DNA of 23,772 nt, from assembly GCA_900544205.1 (NCBI GenBank), contig UQUG01000027.1, positions 1 to 23,772 on the forward strand. Direction: 5' to 3'. The notes beneath the pieces are model-generated. The model did no database searches. It was not told the DNA's origin and was given only the letters and a program-made list of their open reading frames with translations. Each line of letters opens with the position of its first letter. Position 1 is the stretch's first letter. Shown here one piece after another: positions 1 through 7,104 of this stretch. The translations under genes and the position numbers were made by a program. Origin of the DNA: an uncultured Collinsella sp. (GTDB lineage: Bacteria > Actinomycetota > Coriobacteriia > Coriobacteriales > Coriobacteriaceae).

Positions 1-202
1 GCAGCATAGCGTGGGGACGGCCCTGTGCACTGCGGGCTCCGCCGTGCACGCGCTCGATCTCGCCCAGGCTCGCAAGCTCCTCAAGGTCACGGCGGATCGT
101 CATATCCGAGACACCTAACGCATCCGAAATCTCCTTGACCGAGACCGTTCCCTGTTCCTCGAGCAGCTGCCGAACCTTATCCTGTCGCTCCGCTTTAATC
201 AC
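1..202 (-). CDS. DeoR-family transcriptional regulator, N-terminal part (continues beyond the window)
   Basis: Only the first 67 codons are present, read leftward off the edge. They give the classic DeoR N-terminus: an ERQDKVRQLLEEQGTVSV helix, a helix-turn-helix around EISDALGVSDMTIRRDLEEL and the wing ending in ERVHGGAR. Family members bind operators near sugar-catabolism genes and respond to a sugar phosphate through a C-terminal domain that lies outside this window. I chose the GTG at 202 because GAGGA lies six bases upstream; in-frame GTGs at 223 and 229 are alternatives with no good ribosome site. It is divergent from galactose mutarotase, which it may control (inference). Confidence 0.88.
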   Translation of the reverse strand, partial: MIKAERQDKVRQLLEEQGTVSVKEISDALGVSDMTIRRDLEELASLGEIERVHGGARSAQGRPHAML

Positions 203-407
203 GATGAGTCCTCGCTGTTCCACGCTCACGTCAATTCAAACAATAACGAACAAATTGTATCAGACTCGCGCGCGTCAGAAATGAACGCCCGCACAGCTCT
301 AATCATCACTTTTTTGAGAAAAATACCCCCTGCTTTAGTGGGGTGTAGTGATAATCTCGCCTGTTCGCGCTACAGTTTGTCGGAAATACCTCGATGTTAG
401 GAACCAA
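203..407. promoter_or_regulatory. Divergent intergenic region between DeoR regulator and galM
   Basis: This AT-rich 205-bp region must hold both promoters. On the minus strand TACAAT at 259-254 is a possible -10 for the regulator. On the plus strand GATAAT at 350-355 is a possible -10 for galM, without a convincing -35. CAATT at 232-236 and AATTG at 254-258 form a weak inverted repeat around direct AACAA/AACGAACAA repeats, a plausible but unproven DeoR operator. Confidence 0.35.
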
Positions 408-1460
408 ATGATCACTTCCGAGCTTTTCGGCACCGCGCCGTGCGGTACCCCCGTTCATCGTTACACCCTCAACGGGCCCGAGATCTGCGTTCGCATTATG
501 GACTATGGCGCCACCGTGCTTGGTGTCGACGTGCCCGACATTCCCGGCAACGTGCGCGATGTGGTGCTGGGCTTCGATAAGCTCGAGGATTACTTTGACA
601 ACCCCGCCTGCTTTGGCGCGACCATCGGCCCCGTGGCAAACCGCACCGCGGGCGCCACGATCACCATCGCCGGCACGGACTGGCATATGCCCGCCAACGA
701 GGGCGCCAACAACCTGCACAGCGATCTTGAGCACGGCCTGCATAAACGCGTGTGGGACGTTGAGCTCGACGAGGCCCATAACGCCGTGCGCATGACCACC
801 TCGCTTGAGGATGGCGAGCTGGGCCTGCCCGGCAACCGCACCTTTACGGCCGTGTTTACCGTGACGCGCACCGGCGTCTTTCGCATCGAGTACGGCTGCG
901 AGAGCGACCGCGCCACCTACGTGTCCATGACCAACCACACGTACTTTAACCTTGCCGGTCATAACGCCGGCATGGACTGTGAGCACTTCTTTGTTACCAA
1001 CGCTGCCCACTACCTGCCCATCAACGAGCAGAACATCCCCACCGGCGAGATTGCTCCGGTCGAGGGCACGCCGTTTGACTTCCGCGAGCTGCGCCCTGTC
1101 GCTCCTGGCATGGAAGCCGATGACCCGCAGATTAAGCAGGCCCGTGGCTACGATCACTGCCTGTGCATCGATGGCTATCAGTACGGCCGTAATCTGCGCC
1201 GCGCGATGCACGTCGAGGAGATGTGGACCGGTCGTGAGCTGGACTACTACACCACCGCCCCGGGCGTGCAGCTCTACACCGGCAACTGGCTGGGCGACGA
1301 GCACGCCAAGGACGATGCTAACTATGGCTGGGGCGCCGGCTTTGCCCTCGAGGCAGAGATGTACCCCGACACGCCGCACCAGCCGCTGTTCCCGCAGGGC
1401 ATTGTGGGCCCGGGTCACCCCTACAGCAATGTGATCGAATATCACTTTATGAGGCACTAA
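408..1460 (+). CDS. galM: Galactose mutarotase (aldose 1-epimerase)
   Basis: The 350-residue product is a full-length aldose 1-epimerase, which interconverts alpha and beta anomers of galactose and other aldoses in the cytoplasm. Visible family motifs are GPVANRTAG (Arg79), NNLH (101-104), TNHTYFNLAGHN with the catalytic-type His177, the YDH motif with Asp249, PGVQLYTGNW, and the catalytic-type Glu315 in FALEAEMYPD. I start at ATG 408, preceded by TTAGGAACC; the reading frame is open back to 348 but without a ribosome site. It is transcribed away from the DeoR regulator and ends in a strong hairpin. No other Leloir-pathway gene is adjacent, so its substrate here could be any aldose. Confidence 0.93.
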   Translation: MITSELFGTAPCGTPVHRYTLNGPEICVRIMDYGATVLGVDVPDIPGNVRDVVLGFDKLEDYFDNPACFGATIGPVANRTAGATITIAGTDWHMPANEGANNLHSDLEHGLHKRVWDVELDEAHNAVRMTTSLEDGELGLPGNRTFTAVFTVTRTGVFRIEYGCESDRATYVSMTNHTYFNLAGHNAGMDCEHFFVTNAAHYLPINEQNIPTGEIAPVEGTPFDFRELRPVAPGMEADDPQIKQARGYDHCLCIDGYQYGRNLRRAMHVEEMWTGRELDYYTTAPGVQLYTGNWLGDEHAKDDANYGWGAGFALEAEMYPDTPHQPLFPQGIVGPGHPYSNVIEYHFMRH

Positions 1461-1483
1461 GCCCACAACGCAACATATCGCAC

Positions 1484-1520
1484 AACAGCGCCCGCCGGCA
1501 CACCGCCGACGGGCGCTGTT
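1484..1520. terminator. Hairpin terminator after galM
   Basis: AACAGCGCCCG (1484-1494) pairs perfectly with CGGGCGCTGTT (1510-1520), with an inner CGGC/GCCG stem. The following tract is only moderately T-rich. It sits between the convergent galM and IIB-like genes and may serve both. Confidence 0.65.
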
Positions 1521-1559
1521 CTACCTAGTCATTGGGGACGTTCTTAAATGACTAGGTAG
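1521..1559. repeat. REP-like 13-bp palindrome overlapping a gene end
   Basis: CTACCTAGTCATT (1521-1533) and AATGACTAGGTAG (1547-1559) are perfect inverted copies around a 13-nt spacer, GGGGACGTTCTTA. The right arm contains the stop codon of the IIB-like gene (CTA at 1552-1554). The structure resembles REP/RAYT-type intergenic palindromes, but no transposase is present here. Confidence 0.75.
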
Positions 1560-2022
1560 ATGGGTCGGGATTGGAACTGGGGAGATAGCGGATTTCTAGC
1601 TCTATGCCGAGCGCCTGCAGTTCTTTGAGGGCAGCGACGTCTGCGTCGCTCACGGCAACCACGGGCGCTATGGGGCGCTTGCCCTCCCCTGCTTGCATAT
1701 GGCCAATGCTGATCTTGGTGATTGGCACGCCGCCCTTAACCAGCGCGAGCGCATCGGCGGGTGAGGCCACCATGATCAGAATCAACTGGCGCGGCGTTGC
1801 GGTATGAATGATGTCGATGGTCCTTTGCACCGAGAAAAACCGTGTCCAGACGCCTTCTGGCGCCGCCACCCTCATGGGTGCCCATTGGCGCGAATCCGCC
1901 GCGATCTCATCGTTGACGATTAGGACAAGGTTGGAACCCACGGCTTCGTTCCACAGCTCAACGTCTTGCCCGTAAATGAAACGGTCGTCGATACGTGTGA
2001 GAAGAATCTTGGGTTGAGCCAT
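1552..2022 (-). CDS. Orphan mannose-family PTS IIB-like protein lacking the phospho-histidine
   Basis: The 156-residue product aligns end to end with the operon IIB at 11266-11748 (shared ILLTRID, GSNL, TRFFS, LVKGGVPI, ALKELQ and GIELEIR blocks) and is about the usual length for the fold. In active IIB proteins the loop after RID-x-R reads HGQV, and that histidine takes the phosphate from IIA and gives it to sugar. Here the loop reads RFIYGQD, so Tyr17 (codon at 1974-1972) replaces it. No IIA, IIC or IID gene is adjacent. The C-terminus diverges from its paralogue after EIRYLPSS, and its last residues and stop come from the palindromic repeat. A phosphotransfer-dead regulatory or decoy role is an inference; a decaying paralogue is the alternative. 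Confidence 0.85.
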   Translation of the reverse strand: MAQPKILLTRIDDRFIYGQDVELWNEAVGSNLVLIVNDEIAADSRQWAPMRVAAPEGVWTRFFSVQRTIDIIHTATPRQLILIMVASPADALALVKGGVPITKISIGHMQAGEGKRPIAPVVAVSDADVAALKELQALGIELEIRYLPSSNPDPST

Positions 2023-2111
2023 CGCTGCCCCATTCTGCTTGAGATCCGCAAGAGCAAGACATCACGTCACCAATATTAGTGCATTTAAAGTGAGAAAAGC
2101 CGTCAGAACAC

Positions 2112-2140
2112 TTGCGCGGATTTGCGATGTCCCGTATCAT
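2112..2140 (+). promoter_or_regulatory. Candidate promoter of tRNA-Thr
   Basis: TTGCGC (2112-2117) and TATCAT (2135-2140) are separated by 17 bp, which would place the start about 33 bases before the mature tRNA. The match is fair, not perfect. Confidence 0.45.
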
Positions 2141-2179
2141 AGACAGCCGTTGACGCCTCAGTTGCGTCATCACATGGTC

Positions 2180-2255
2180 GCCAGCGTAGCTCAGTTGGTA
2201 GAGCACCGCTCTCGTAAAGCGGGGGTCACCGGTTCGAGCCCGGTCGCTGGCTCCA
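2180..2255 (+). tRNA. tRNA-Thr, anticodon CGU
   Basis: The 76-nt cloverleaf is complete. The acceptor stem is GCCAGCG/CGCTGGC, the D arm GCTCAGTTGGTAGAGC, the anticodon stem CCGCT/AGCGG with loop CTCGTAA (anticodon CGT, reading ACG threonine codons), and the T arm ACCGG-TTCGAGC-CCGGT. The discriminator base is T, and the 3' CCA is encoded. It is followed by its own terminator. Confidence 0.97.
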
Positions 2256-2266
2256 TTGCATAAGAT

Positions 2267-2289
2267 AGCCACCTTCGGGTGGCTTTTTT
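2267..2289 (+). terminator. Rho-independent terminator of tRNA-Thr
   Basis: AGCCACC and GGTGGCT pair around a TTCG tetraloop, followed by a run of T. Confidence 0.9.
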
Positions 2290-2354
2290 GTTGCCGAATT
2301 TGAGTGCGCATGCGCCAATCCAAGCACAACGCCGCCGGCAACTCCCCTACTCAA

Positions 2355-2405
2355 CAAAAAGCCCCGCCAACCGCAATCCCCAAGGGGACCGCGATCAGCG
2401 GGGCT
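2355..2405 (-). terminator. Rho-independent terminator of the lacX-lacC-yhcH unit
   Basis: Read on the minus strand, AGCCCCGC (2405-2398) pairs with GCGGGGCT (2367-2360), followed by TTTTTG. An inner stem with a TCCCC/GGGGA core extends it. It lies about 45 bases past the yhcH-family stop codon. Confidence 0.85.
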
Positions 2406-2451
2406 CAAACGCGTTCCCCAAGGGAAATCACGCTAGCTCACGAGCAGTTCG

Positions 2452-2925
2452 TTACTCTTCCCAGTAAGCATCTGCAAGCAGCTTAAAGCAGATCTTCTTG
2501 ACCGGCTGCGCGCCATCGTCCGGGAACTCGAGCGTGGGCATATGAGGCTCGCCGGCAACGAACAGTGCAAACTTATCGTCAGCAAGATCGCCGGCGATCG
2601 AGGCGTCGGAATCGACCAGATCGTAGTCGTCCTTCTCGTCAAACTCCTGGACCAGCGTCAAGCTGCCCGTAGCGACCTTAAAGGCCTCGCGACCCTCGAC
2701 ATCGATCTGCAGGTCGTGATAGCGCTGATGCGTCTCATAGTGAGCCTCGGCCTCGGGACGCGTCGTGGGAGCCATGACGTTCGCATAGACCTTGTCGCCC
2801 AGAATCGGATGGCTGCCGACCTCGAGCTGCGCCGGATCGTTCTCCTCGAGCCAGTCAATCAGCACATCGAGGCCCTTGAGCATTCCGTGATACTCCTCGA
2901 TATCGCCCAATGCACCGTAAATCAT
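2452..2925 (-). CDS. YhcH/YjgK/YiaL (DUF386) family cupin protein
   Basis: The 157-residue product matches this small single-domain family in length and motifs: an N-terminal MIYGALGDIEEY, a central HYETHQRYHDLQI block with likely metal ligands Glu64, His66 and His70, and GEPHMPTL with His128. Members fold as cupins and are encoded in sialic-acid, N-acetylmannosamine and galactoside operons; some appear to act on sugar anomers or sugar-phosphate intermediates, but the biochemical role is not settled. The start ATG has AGGGG seven bases upstream. It is the last gene of a unit with LacX-like and LacC-like genes, and only a nagA remnant separates it from the kinase. Confidence 0.87.
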   Translation of the reverse strand: MIYGALGDIEEYHGMLKGLDVLIDWLEENDPAQLEVGSHPILGDKVYANVMAPTTRPEAEAHYETHQRYHDLQIDVEGREAFKVATGSLTLVQEFDEKDDYDLVDSDASIAGDLADDKFALFVAGEPHMPTLEFPDDGAQPVKKICFKLLADAYWEE

Positions 2926-2957
2926 CTAAATCCCCTCTCGGATCGTTTCTTTGGCGG

Positions 2958-3089
2958 CTACTCGATAAACGCGTTACCGACGCTGTTGCCGCCCACATAC
3001 GTCTCGACCAGGGTAAGGTCGGGATTGAACACGACAACGTCGGCGTCGCGCCCCGACATAATGCTATCGCACTTGTCGTCGACATGAGC
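2958..3089 (-). pseudogene. C-terminal remnant of a second nagA gene
   Basis: Forty-four in-frame codons, stop included, read AHVDDKCDSIMSGRDADVVV, then FNPDLTLVETYV and GGNSVGNAFIE. These align almost residue for residue with the end of the intact NagA (AHIEDKCGSIMPGRDADFVV... ending GNAFTE). DNA identity is also high but clearly below 100%, so this is an old or separate paralogue, not a recent copy. Upstream of Ala-His the frame carries no NagA similarity. It sits in the gap between the LacC-like kinase and the yhcH-family gene and has no start or ribosome site, so it is a gene scar. Confidence 0.85.
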
Positions 3090-3122
3090 TAGCAAGCGAT
3101 GCCGGGGCCGTCGCCCAAGCCC

Positions 3123-4058
3123 TTACAGCTCGGTCACGACAACGCCGTTGTAGACCTCGTCCCAACGGTCCATGACTAGATGACCGGTCATGGGATCCAT
3201 GGCATTGAGCTTGCCGCAGGTGTTGGCGGTACGCAGCACCGTCTCGTCGTCTGCGCCAGCAGCAATGGCATGCGCGAAGCCAGCGATAGTGGAGTCACCA
3301 GAGCCCGTGGCGTTAACGGCAGGGATATCGGGCGTCTTTGCGCGGAACGCACGGCCATTGTGGAAGCCAACGGAGCCGGCAGCGCCCATGGACACGACGA
3401 CCCAGGGGATATCGGAGAAGCGGGCATCAGAGGCGAGCGCGGCGCGGAGCTCGTCCACATCGTCGGTGGTAAAGCTCGTGCCCAGAAGGCCGTTGATCTC
3501 GGTCAGGTTAGGCTTGACCAGCTCGGGCTTAACCTCGGACTTGAGCGCTGCCTCAAGCGAAGCACCTGAGGTATCGAGCAGCACCTTGGCACCGGCGTTC
3601 TCGGCAATGCCCGTGATCTTGGCATAGTAGTCTGCCTCGACGCCGCGGGGCAGCGAACCCGAAATGGTGACGACGTCGGCCTTGCCCGCAAGCTCAGTAA
3701 ACTTGGCGGTAAAGGCATCGAGTTCCTCGGGGGCAATTGTCGGGCCGCTCTCGAGCAGCTCGGTCTGGTTGCCGGCGTGGAGGATATTGAGGCAAATGCG
3801 AGTCTCGCCCTTGATGGGCACAAAGTCGTTGTTAATACCGTTGGCGTCCATGAGCTCAGCCATGTAGGCGCCCATGTGGCCGCCGAGCAAACCTGTTGCC
3901 ACAACGTCGTCGCCCAGCTGACCCAGCACACGGGCCACGTTGAGGCCCTTGCCGCCGGCGGTCTTTTCGGGCGTCACACGGTTGACGTCGTCGATAACGA
4001 GCTCATCGAGCTGATAGCGCGTATCAACAGACGGGTTCATCGTAACGGTGAGGATCAT
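3123..4058 (-). CDS. lacC: PfkB-family sugar-phosphate kinase, LacC-like (tagatose-6-phosphate kinase / 1-phosphofructokinase)
   Basis: The 311-residue cytoplasmic kinase begins MILTVTMNPSVDTRYQLDEL and carries the PfkB glycine signature AGGKGLNVARVLGQLG (residues 34-49). The GETRICLNILHAGNQTELLE segment (84-103) is characteristic of the LacC/FruK branch. The C-terminal NATGSGD (249-255) holds the catalytic Asp255. LacC enzymes convert tagatose-6-phosphate to tagatose-1,6-bisphosphate with ATP; FruK acts on fructose-1-phosphate. The AgaS, NagA and LacX-like neighbours favour tagatose-6-phosphate (inference). The start has AAGGAG eight bases upstream. It follows the LacX-like gene by 61 bp with no terminator, so they are probably co-transcribed. 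Confidence 0.87.
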   Translation of the reverse strand: MILTVTMNPSVDTRYQLDELVIDDVNRVTPEKTAGGKGLNVARVLGQLGDDVVATGLLGGHMGAYMAELMDANGINNDFVPIKGETRICLNILHAGNQTELLESGPTIAPEELDAFTAKFTELAGKADVVTISGSLPRGVEADYYAKITGIAENAGAKVLLDTSGASLEAALKSEVKPELVKPNLTEINGLLGTSFTTDDVDELRAALASDARFSDIPWVVVSMGAAGSVGFHNGRAFRAKTPDIPAVNATGSGDSTIAGFAHAIAAGADDETVLRTANTCGKLNAMDPMTGHLVMDRWDEVYNGVVVTEL

Positions 4059-4119
4059 ATTTTTAGCTCCTTATCTCGCAGGCTCCTTGTGCCTCGCGAT
4101 ACGAGTCGACAAAACGGAA

Positions 4120-5001
4120 TTACAGAATCTCAATCGTGAACGAGCGAACGACGGTCTCCTTGGGCTTGGCGATAAGGCAGCCGCGCTTATGCTCAAGCAC
4201 GTCGTCCTCATCGGAGCAGGTCGAGAGACCGCCCCAAGGCTCAACCGCCACAAAATCGCCCTCGGGCTTACTCCACACAATGAGATATGGGAAGCCCTCA
4301 AAGCTCAGGCGGACGCCCTTGTCCTCGCCCTTTTTGGAAAGCGTGACCTGACGGCTCTCGAGCACGTCAAAGATGGTCTCCGCAAAATCGAAGAGCTCGT
4401 GCGACAGGGGCAGCGTCTTTCCCACCATGGGGTTCTTGGAGCGGTTTGCCACGTCAATCAATCCAGTCGAGGGAACGGCGGTGCAGAGCTCCGCAGCCTC
4501 GTCTTTCTCAAAGCGCAACTCGTAGTCCGTATAGGCCTCGCCCTCATCGAGCGAACACCTAAAGCCGGGATGACCGCCGATAAAGAACGGCATGTCCTCG
4601 GTTCCCTCGTTGGTCACCTCATAGGAGACGCGAACGGCATCCCCCTCAAGCGTATAACGAGCGACAAGCTTAAACGGATACGGATAATCGCTCAGCAGCG
4701 CGGCGTTATCCTCCGAAGCCAGGCACATCGCCAGCTCGTTCTCGCTCTGGCTCAGCAGCTTCCACTCTTGCTTGCGCGCAAACCCGTGGCGGGCGAGCTT
4801 CACGTGATGCCCGGCAAACGTCATGGCATTGTTGTCGCGCAAGCCTCCGCAAATCGGGAAGCAAATCGGTGCCTGGCCGGACCACACGGCGGGATCACCC
4901 TGCCACAAATACTCGCGACCTCCGGCCTCGATCGAGGTAAACGAACCACCAGCCGTGGACACCTTAATAGAAATCGAATCGTTGGAGAGAGCGTATTCCA
5001 T
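4120..5001 (-). CDS. LacX-like aldose 1-epimerase family protein
   Basis: The 293-residue product belongs to the galactose-mutarotase superfamily, in the shorter branch typified by LacX of lactococcal lac operons. Visible motifs are FPICGGLRDN near residue 50, HGFARKQEW near 75, the IGGHPGFRC active-site segment near 145, and VAVEPWGGLS near the C-terminus, where the glutamate matches the catalytic one. It probably equilibrates anomers of a free or phosphorylated sugar feeding the downstream kinase; the substrate is not evident from sequence. I start at ATG 5001 (MEYALSND), preceded by AAAGGATGG; the frame is open to 5037 without a ribosome site. It is first in the unit with the LacC-like kinase and yhcH-family genes. 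Confidence 0.85.
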   Translation of the reverse strand: MEYALSNDSISIKVSTAGGSFTSIEAGGREYLWQGDPAVWSGQAPICFPICGGLRDNNAMTFAGHHVKLARHGFARKQEWKLLSQSENELAMCLASEDNAALLSDYPYPFKLVARYTLEGDAVRVSYEVTNEGTEDMPFFIGGHPGFRCSLDEGEAYTDYELRFEKDEAAELCTAVPSTGLIDVANRSKNPMVGKTLPLSHELFDFAETIFDVLESRQVTLSKKGEDKGVRLSFEGFPYLIVWSKPEGDFVAVEPWGGLSTCSDEDDVLEHKRGCLIAKPKETVVRSFTIEIL

Positions 5002-5157
5002 TGCCCATCCTTTCGAACAACTGCTTTTTGCTCGCAAGTACCCGTCTCGGCCCTAACCAAAGGACAAACCCGCGCGTTCATCGATGCGTCCGGTATCCCA
5101 GCCATGTAACGGGGTACCATACAGACATTGATGCAATTACAGCTGAAAGGCCTTCTT

Positions 5158-5742
5158 ATGCGAACCATCATCCTCTACGCCTCGCGCCATCACGGCAATA
5201 CGAAAAAGCTCGTGGACGCCATCGTCGAGGCGCACCCCGAGATCGATACCCTCGACGTCAAGGCGCTCGGCAAAAACGAGTACCCCGACCTGCACGAATA
5301 TCATCTGATTGGCGTCGCCACGGGCATTTATTACTCCGAGATCGACAAAGATATGGCACATGTGCTCACGAACGTGCTGCAGCCGCAGGACAAGGTGTTT
5401 GGCCTTATGACCTACGGTGGCAAGAACAAATGGTACGGCAAGGATATCGATGGCATCTGCCGCATGAGGCAGGCCATCTTTATGGGTGTCTACGGCTGCC
5501 CCGGCTTTGATACGTGGGGGCCGTTCAAACTCGCCGGCGGTGTCCAAAAGGGGCACCCGACCGCTGAGGAAATTAAGGGCGCCGTCGACTTCTTCGACAA
5601 GATCGAAGACGAATATGGCGATATCATCGTCGAAGAGTACGCCAAGCGCGAGAAGCGTCTAGCATACGAGAAGGAGCATCCTGCAGGAGGCCTGGTGGCC
5701 GGCGTCAAGCGCACGGCAAAGAAGATCGCTAACAAGCTGTAA
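5158..5742 (+). CDS. Flavodoxin-family protein
   Basis: The 194-residue product opens with a beta strand and an FMN phosphate-binding loop, IILYASRHHGNTKKLVDAI, then VATGIYYSEI near residue 60 and LMTYGGKNKWYGKDID near 90, which fit the flavin-contacting loops of flavodoxins. The C-terminus beyond about residue 165 is lysine/arginine-rich and probably extra to the fold. Flavodoxins carry electrons between redox enzymes; the partner is unknown. The start ATG 5158 has GAAAGG seven bases upstream. It is the only plus-strand gene inside the amino-sugar block and ends in its own terminator, so it looks independent of that pathway. Confidence 0.85.
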   Translation: MRTIILYASRHHGNTKKLVDAIVEAHPEIDTLDVKALGKNEYPDLHEYHLIGVATGIYYSEIDKDMAHVLTNVLQPQDKVFGLMTYGGKNKWYGKDIDGICRMRQAIFMGVYGCPGFDTWGPFKLAGGVQKGHPTAEEIKGAVDFFDKIEDEYGDIIVEEYAKREKRLAYEKEHPAGGLVAGVKRTAKKIANKL

Positions 5743-5773
5743 CTGTTAAGGTGCTTTTGAGCGTTTAACCCAT

Positions 5774-5811
5774 ACGGCGGGTCCGAGCAGATTCGGGCCC
5801 GCCGTCTTTTT
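5774..5811 (+). terminator. Rho-independent terminator of the flavodoxin gene
   Basis: ACGGCGGG (5774-5781) pairs with CCCGCCGT (5798-5805), the stem continues through CCGA/TCGG, and CTTTTTC follows. The convergent nagA stop codon is only a few bases beyond. Confidence 0.88.
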
Positions 5812-5817
5812 CTATCG

Positions 5818-6987
5818 TTACTCGGTAAAGGCGTTGCCGACGCTCTGGCCGCCAACATACGTCTCGACGAGGGTGAGCTCATGGTCGAACACGACAAAGT
5901 CGGCGTCGCGACCCGGCATGATGCTGCCGCACTTATCCTCGATGTGCGCGGAGCGTGCCGGCACCTCGGTTGCCATGCGAATGGCGATATCGGCGCTGGC
6001 GATGCCCCAGTCGACGATGTTCTTGACGCCCTGGGCAAGCGTGAGCACCGAGCCAGCAATGCTCTTGCCGTCGGCGAGCCAGCACAGGTTGTCCTTCATG
6101 ATGACGTCCATGCCACCACTGGTGTAGCTGCCCTCGGGCATGCCGCCGCAGCCCAGGCAGTCAGTGATGAGCACCGTGTGTTGCCAGCCCTTTGCCTGCA
6201 GCAGCGCCTTGATGGCGGCAGGGTTAACGTGCTTGCCGTCACAGATGATCTCGGCGTAGGTCTCGGGCGTGGACATGGCAGCGCCCACGACACCGGGCTC
6301 ACGGTGATGCAGCCCGCGCTGACCGTTATAGGTATGCGTAAAGCAGCTGGCACCGGCGTTGATGGCGGCGATGCACTCATCGTAGGTGGCGTCGGAGTGA
6401 CCGATGCTGGTCACCACACCCTTGGCGTTCAGAGCAGCCGCATAAGCAGCGGCACCGTCGCGCTCGGCCGCCATGGCGCTCTTAACGATGCGACCACCCG
6501 CAGCCTCCTGCCACTGATCGAAGACCTCCTCGGAGGGATCGATGAGGTAAGCGGGGTTCTGCGCGCCCACATGCTTCATGGTAAAGAAGGGGCCCTCCAG
6601 GTAGATGCCCTGAATGCGTGCACCGCAGAAGTCGGGGCCGCGGCCCTCGTCCGCCTGAGCGATAGCGGCGCAGGCGTCCTTGATCTGCTCGACGCCATCG
6701 GTGAACGTCGTGGGCAGCCAGCTGGTGGTACCGCGACGGGCGAGCTCAGTCGAGCTGATATCGATGCCCTCGGGATCGTTATCGGTAGTTGAGTGGTTGT
6801 AGAAGCCGTGGATGTGAGTATCGACCATACCCGGCGCAATCCACGATCCTGTGTAGTCCTTAATCTCGCAAGAGGGCTCGTCGGCCTGCCAGGCGCCAAA
6901 GACGCCATCCTCGACCATAAGATAGCCGCCCAGTTGCGGGCCTGCCGGCAAGAAGAACTTGTCAGCCTTAATTGCGTACGTGCTCAT
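5818..6987 (-). CDS. nagA: N-acetylglucosamine/galactosamine-6-phosphate deacetylase
   Basis: The 389-residue amidohydrolase removes acetate from an N-acetylhexosamine-6-phosphate. It shows PGMVDTHIHGF (His58, His60), the metal ligand Glu131 in YLEGPFF, His197 in SIGHSDAT, His218 in FTHTYNGQ, the substrate-contacting LHHREPG (226-231), and the catalytic Asp276 in LITDC. The usual NAM after the metal histidine reads NGQ, and TDA reads TDC, so the substrate pocket differs from textbook NagA. With AgaS upstream, GalNAc-6-phosphate is a reasonable substrate (inference). I start at ATG 6987, five bases after AAGGAG, not the GTG at 6993 that overlaps this site. A terminator after agaS implies its own promoter; TATAAG at 7032-7027 is a possible -10. 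Confidence 0.92.
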   Translation of the reverse strand: MSTYAIKADKFFLPAGPQLGGYLMVEDGVFGAWQADEPSCEIKDYTGSWIAPGMVDTHIHGFYNHSTTDNDPEGIDISSTELARRGTTSWLPTTFTDGVEQIKDACAAIAQADEGRGPDFCGARIQGIYLEGPFFTMKHVGAQNPAYLIDPSEEVFDQWQEAAGGRIVKSAMAAERDGAAAYAAALNAKGVVTSIGHSDATYDECIAAINAGASCFTHTYNGQRGLHHREPGVVGAAMSTPETYAEIICDGKHVNPAAIKALLQAKGWQHTVLITDCLGCGGMPEGSYTSGGMDVIMKDNLCWLADGKSIAGSVLTLAQGVKNIVDWGIASADIAIRMATEVPARSAHIEDKCGSIMPGRDADFVVFDHELTLVETYVGGQSVGNAFTE

Positions 6988-7045
6988 ATGCACTCCTTGC
7001 TTCTAAAGCAGTTGACTGTAGTGATGCTTATACCCAGCTCACGTA

Positions 7046-7086
7046 AAACAAAAAGCGCCCGCCCGCCGTTATGAGCGGACGGGCGC
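7046..7086 (-). terminator. Rho-independent terminator after agaS
   Basis: Read on the minus strand, GCGCCCG (7086-7080) pairs with CGGGCGC (7061-7055), an inner CCGC/GCGG stem continues it, and TTTTTGTTTT follows. It separates agaS from nagA transcription at least partly. Confidence 0.87.
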
Positions 7087-7104
7087 CCTTACAGGGGGAC
7101 GCGA

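Noticed and set aside
306..1466. Long minus-strand open frame opposite galM
   Set aside because: No protein motifs; it mirrors the codon bias of galM, which has all family motifs on the plus strand.
2855..3085. 76-codon minus-strand frame beginning MSTTSAIALC
   Set aside because: It is out of frame with the nagA remnant, whose similarity to the intact NagA ending explains this DNA.
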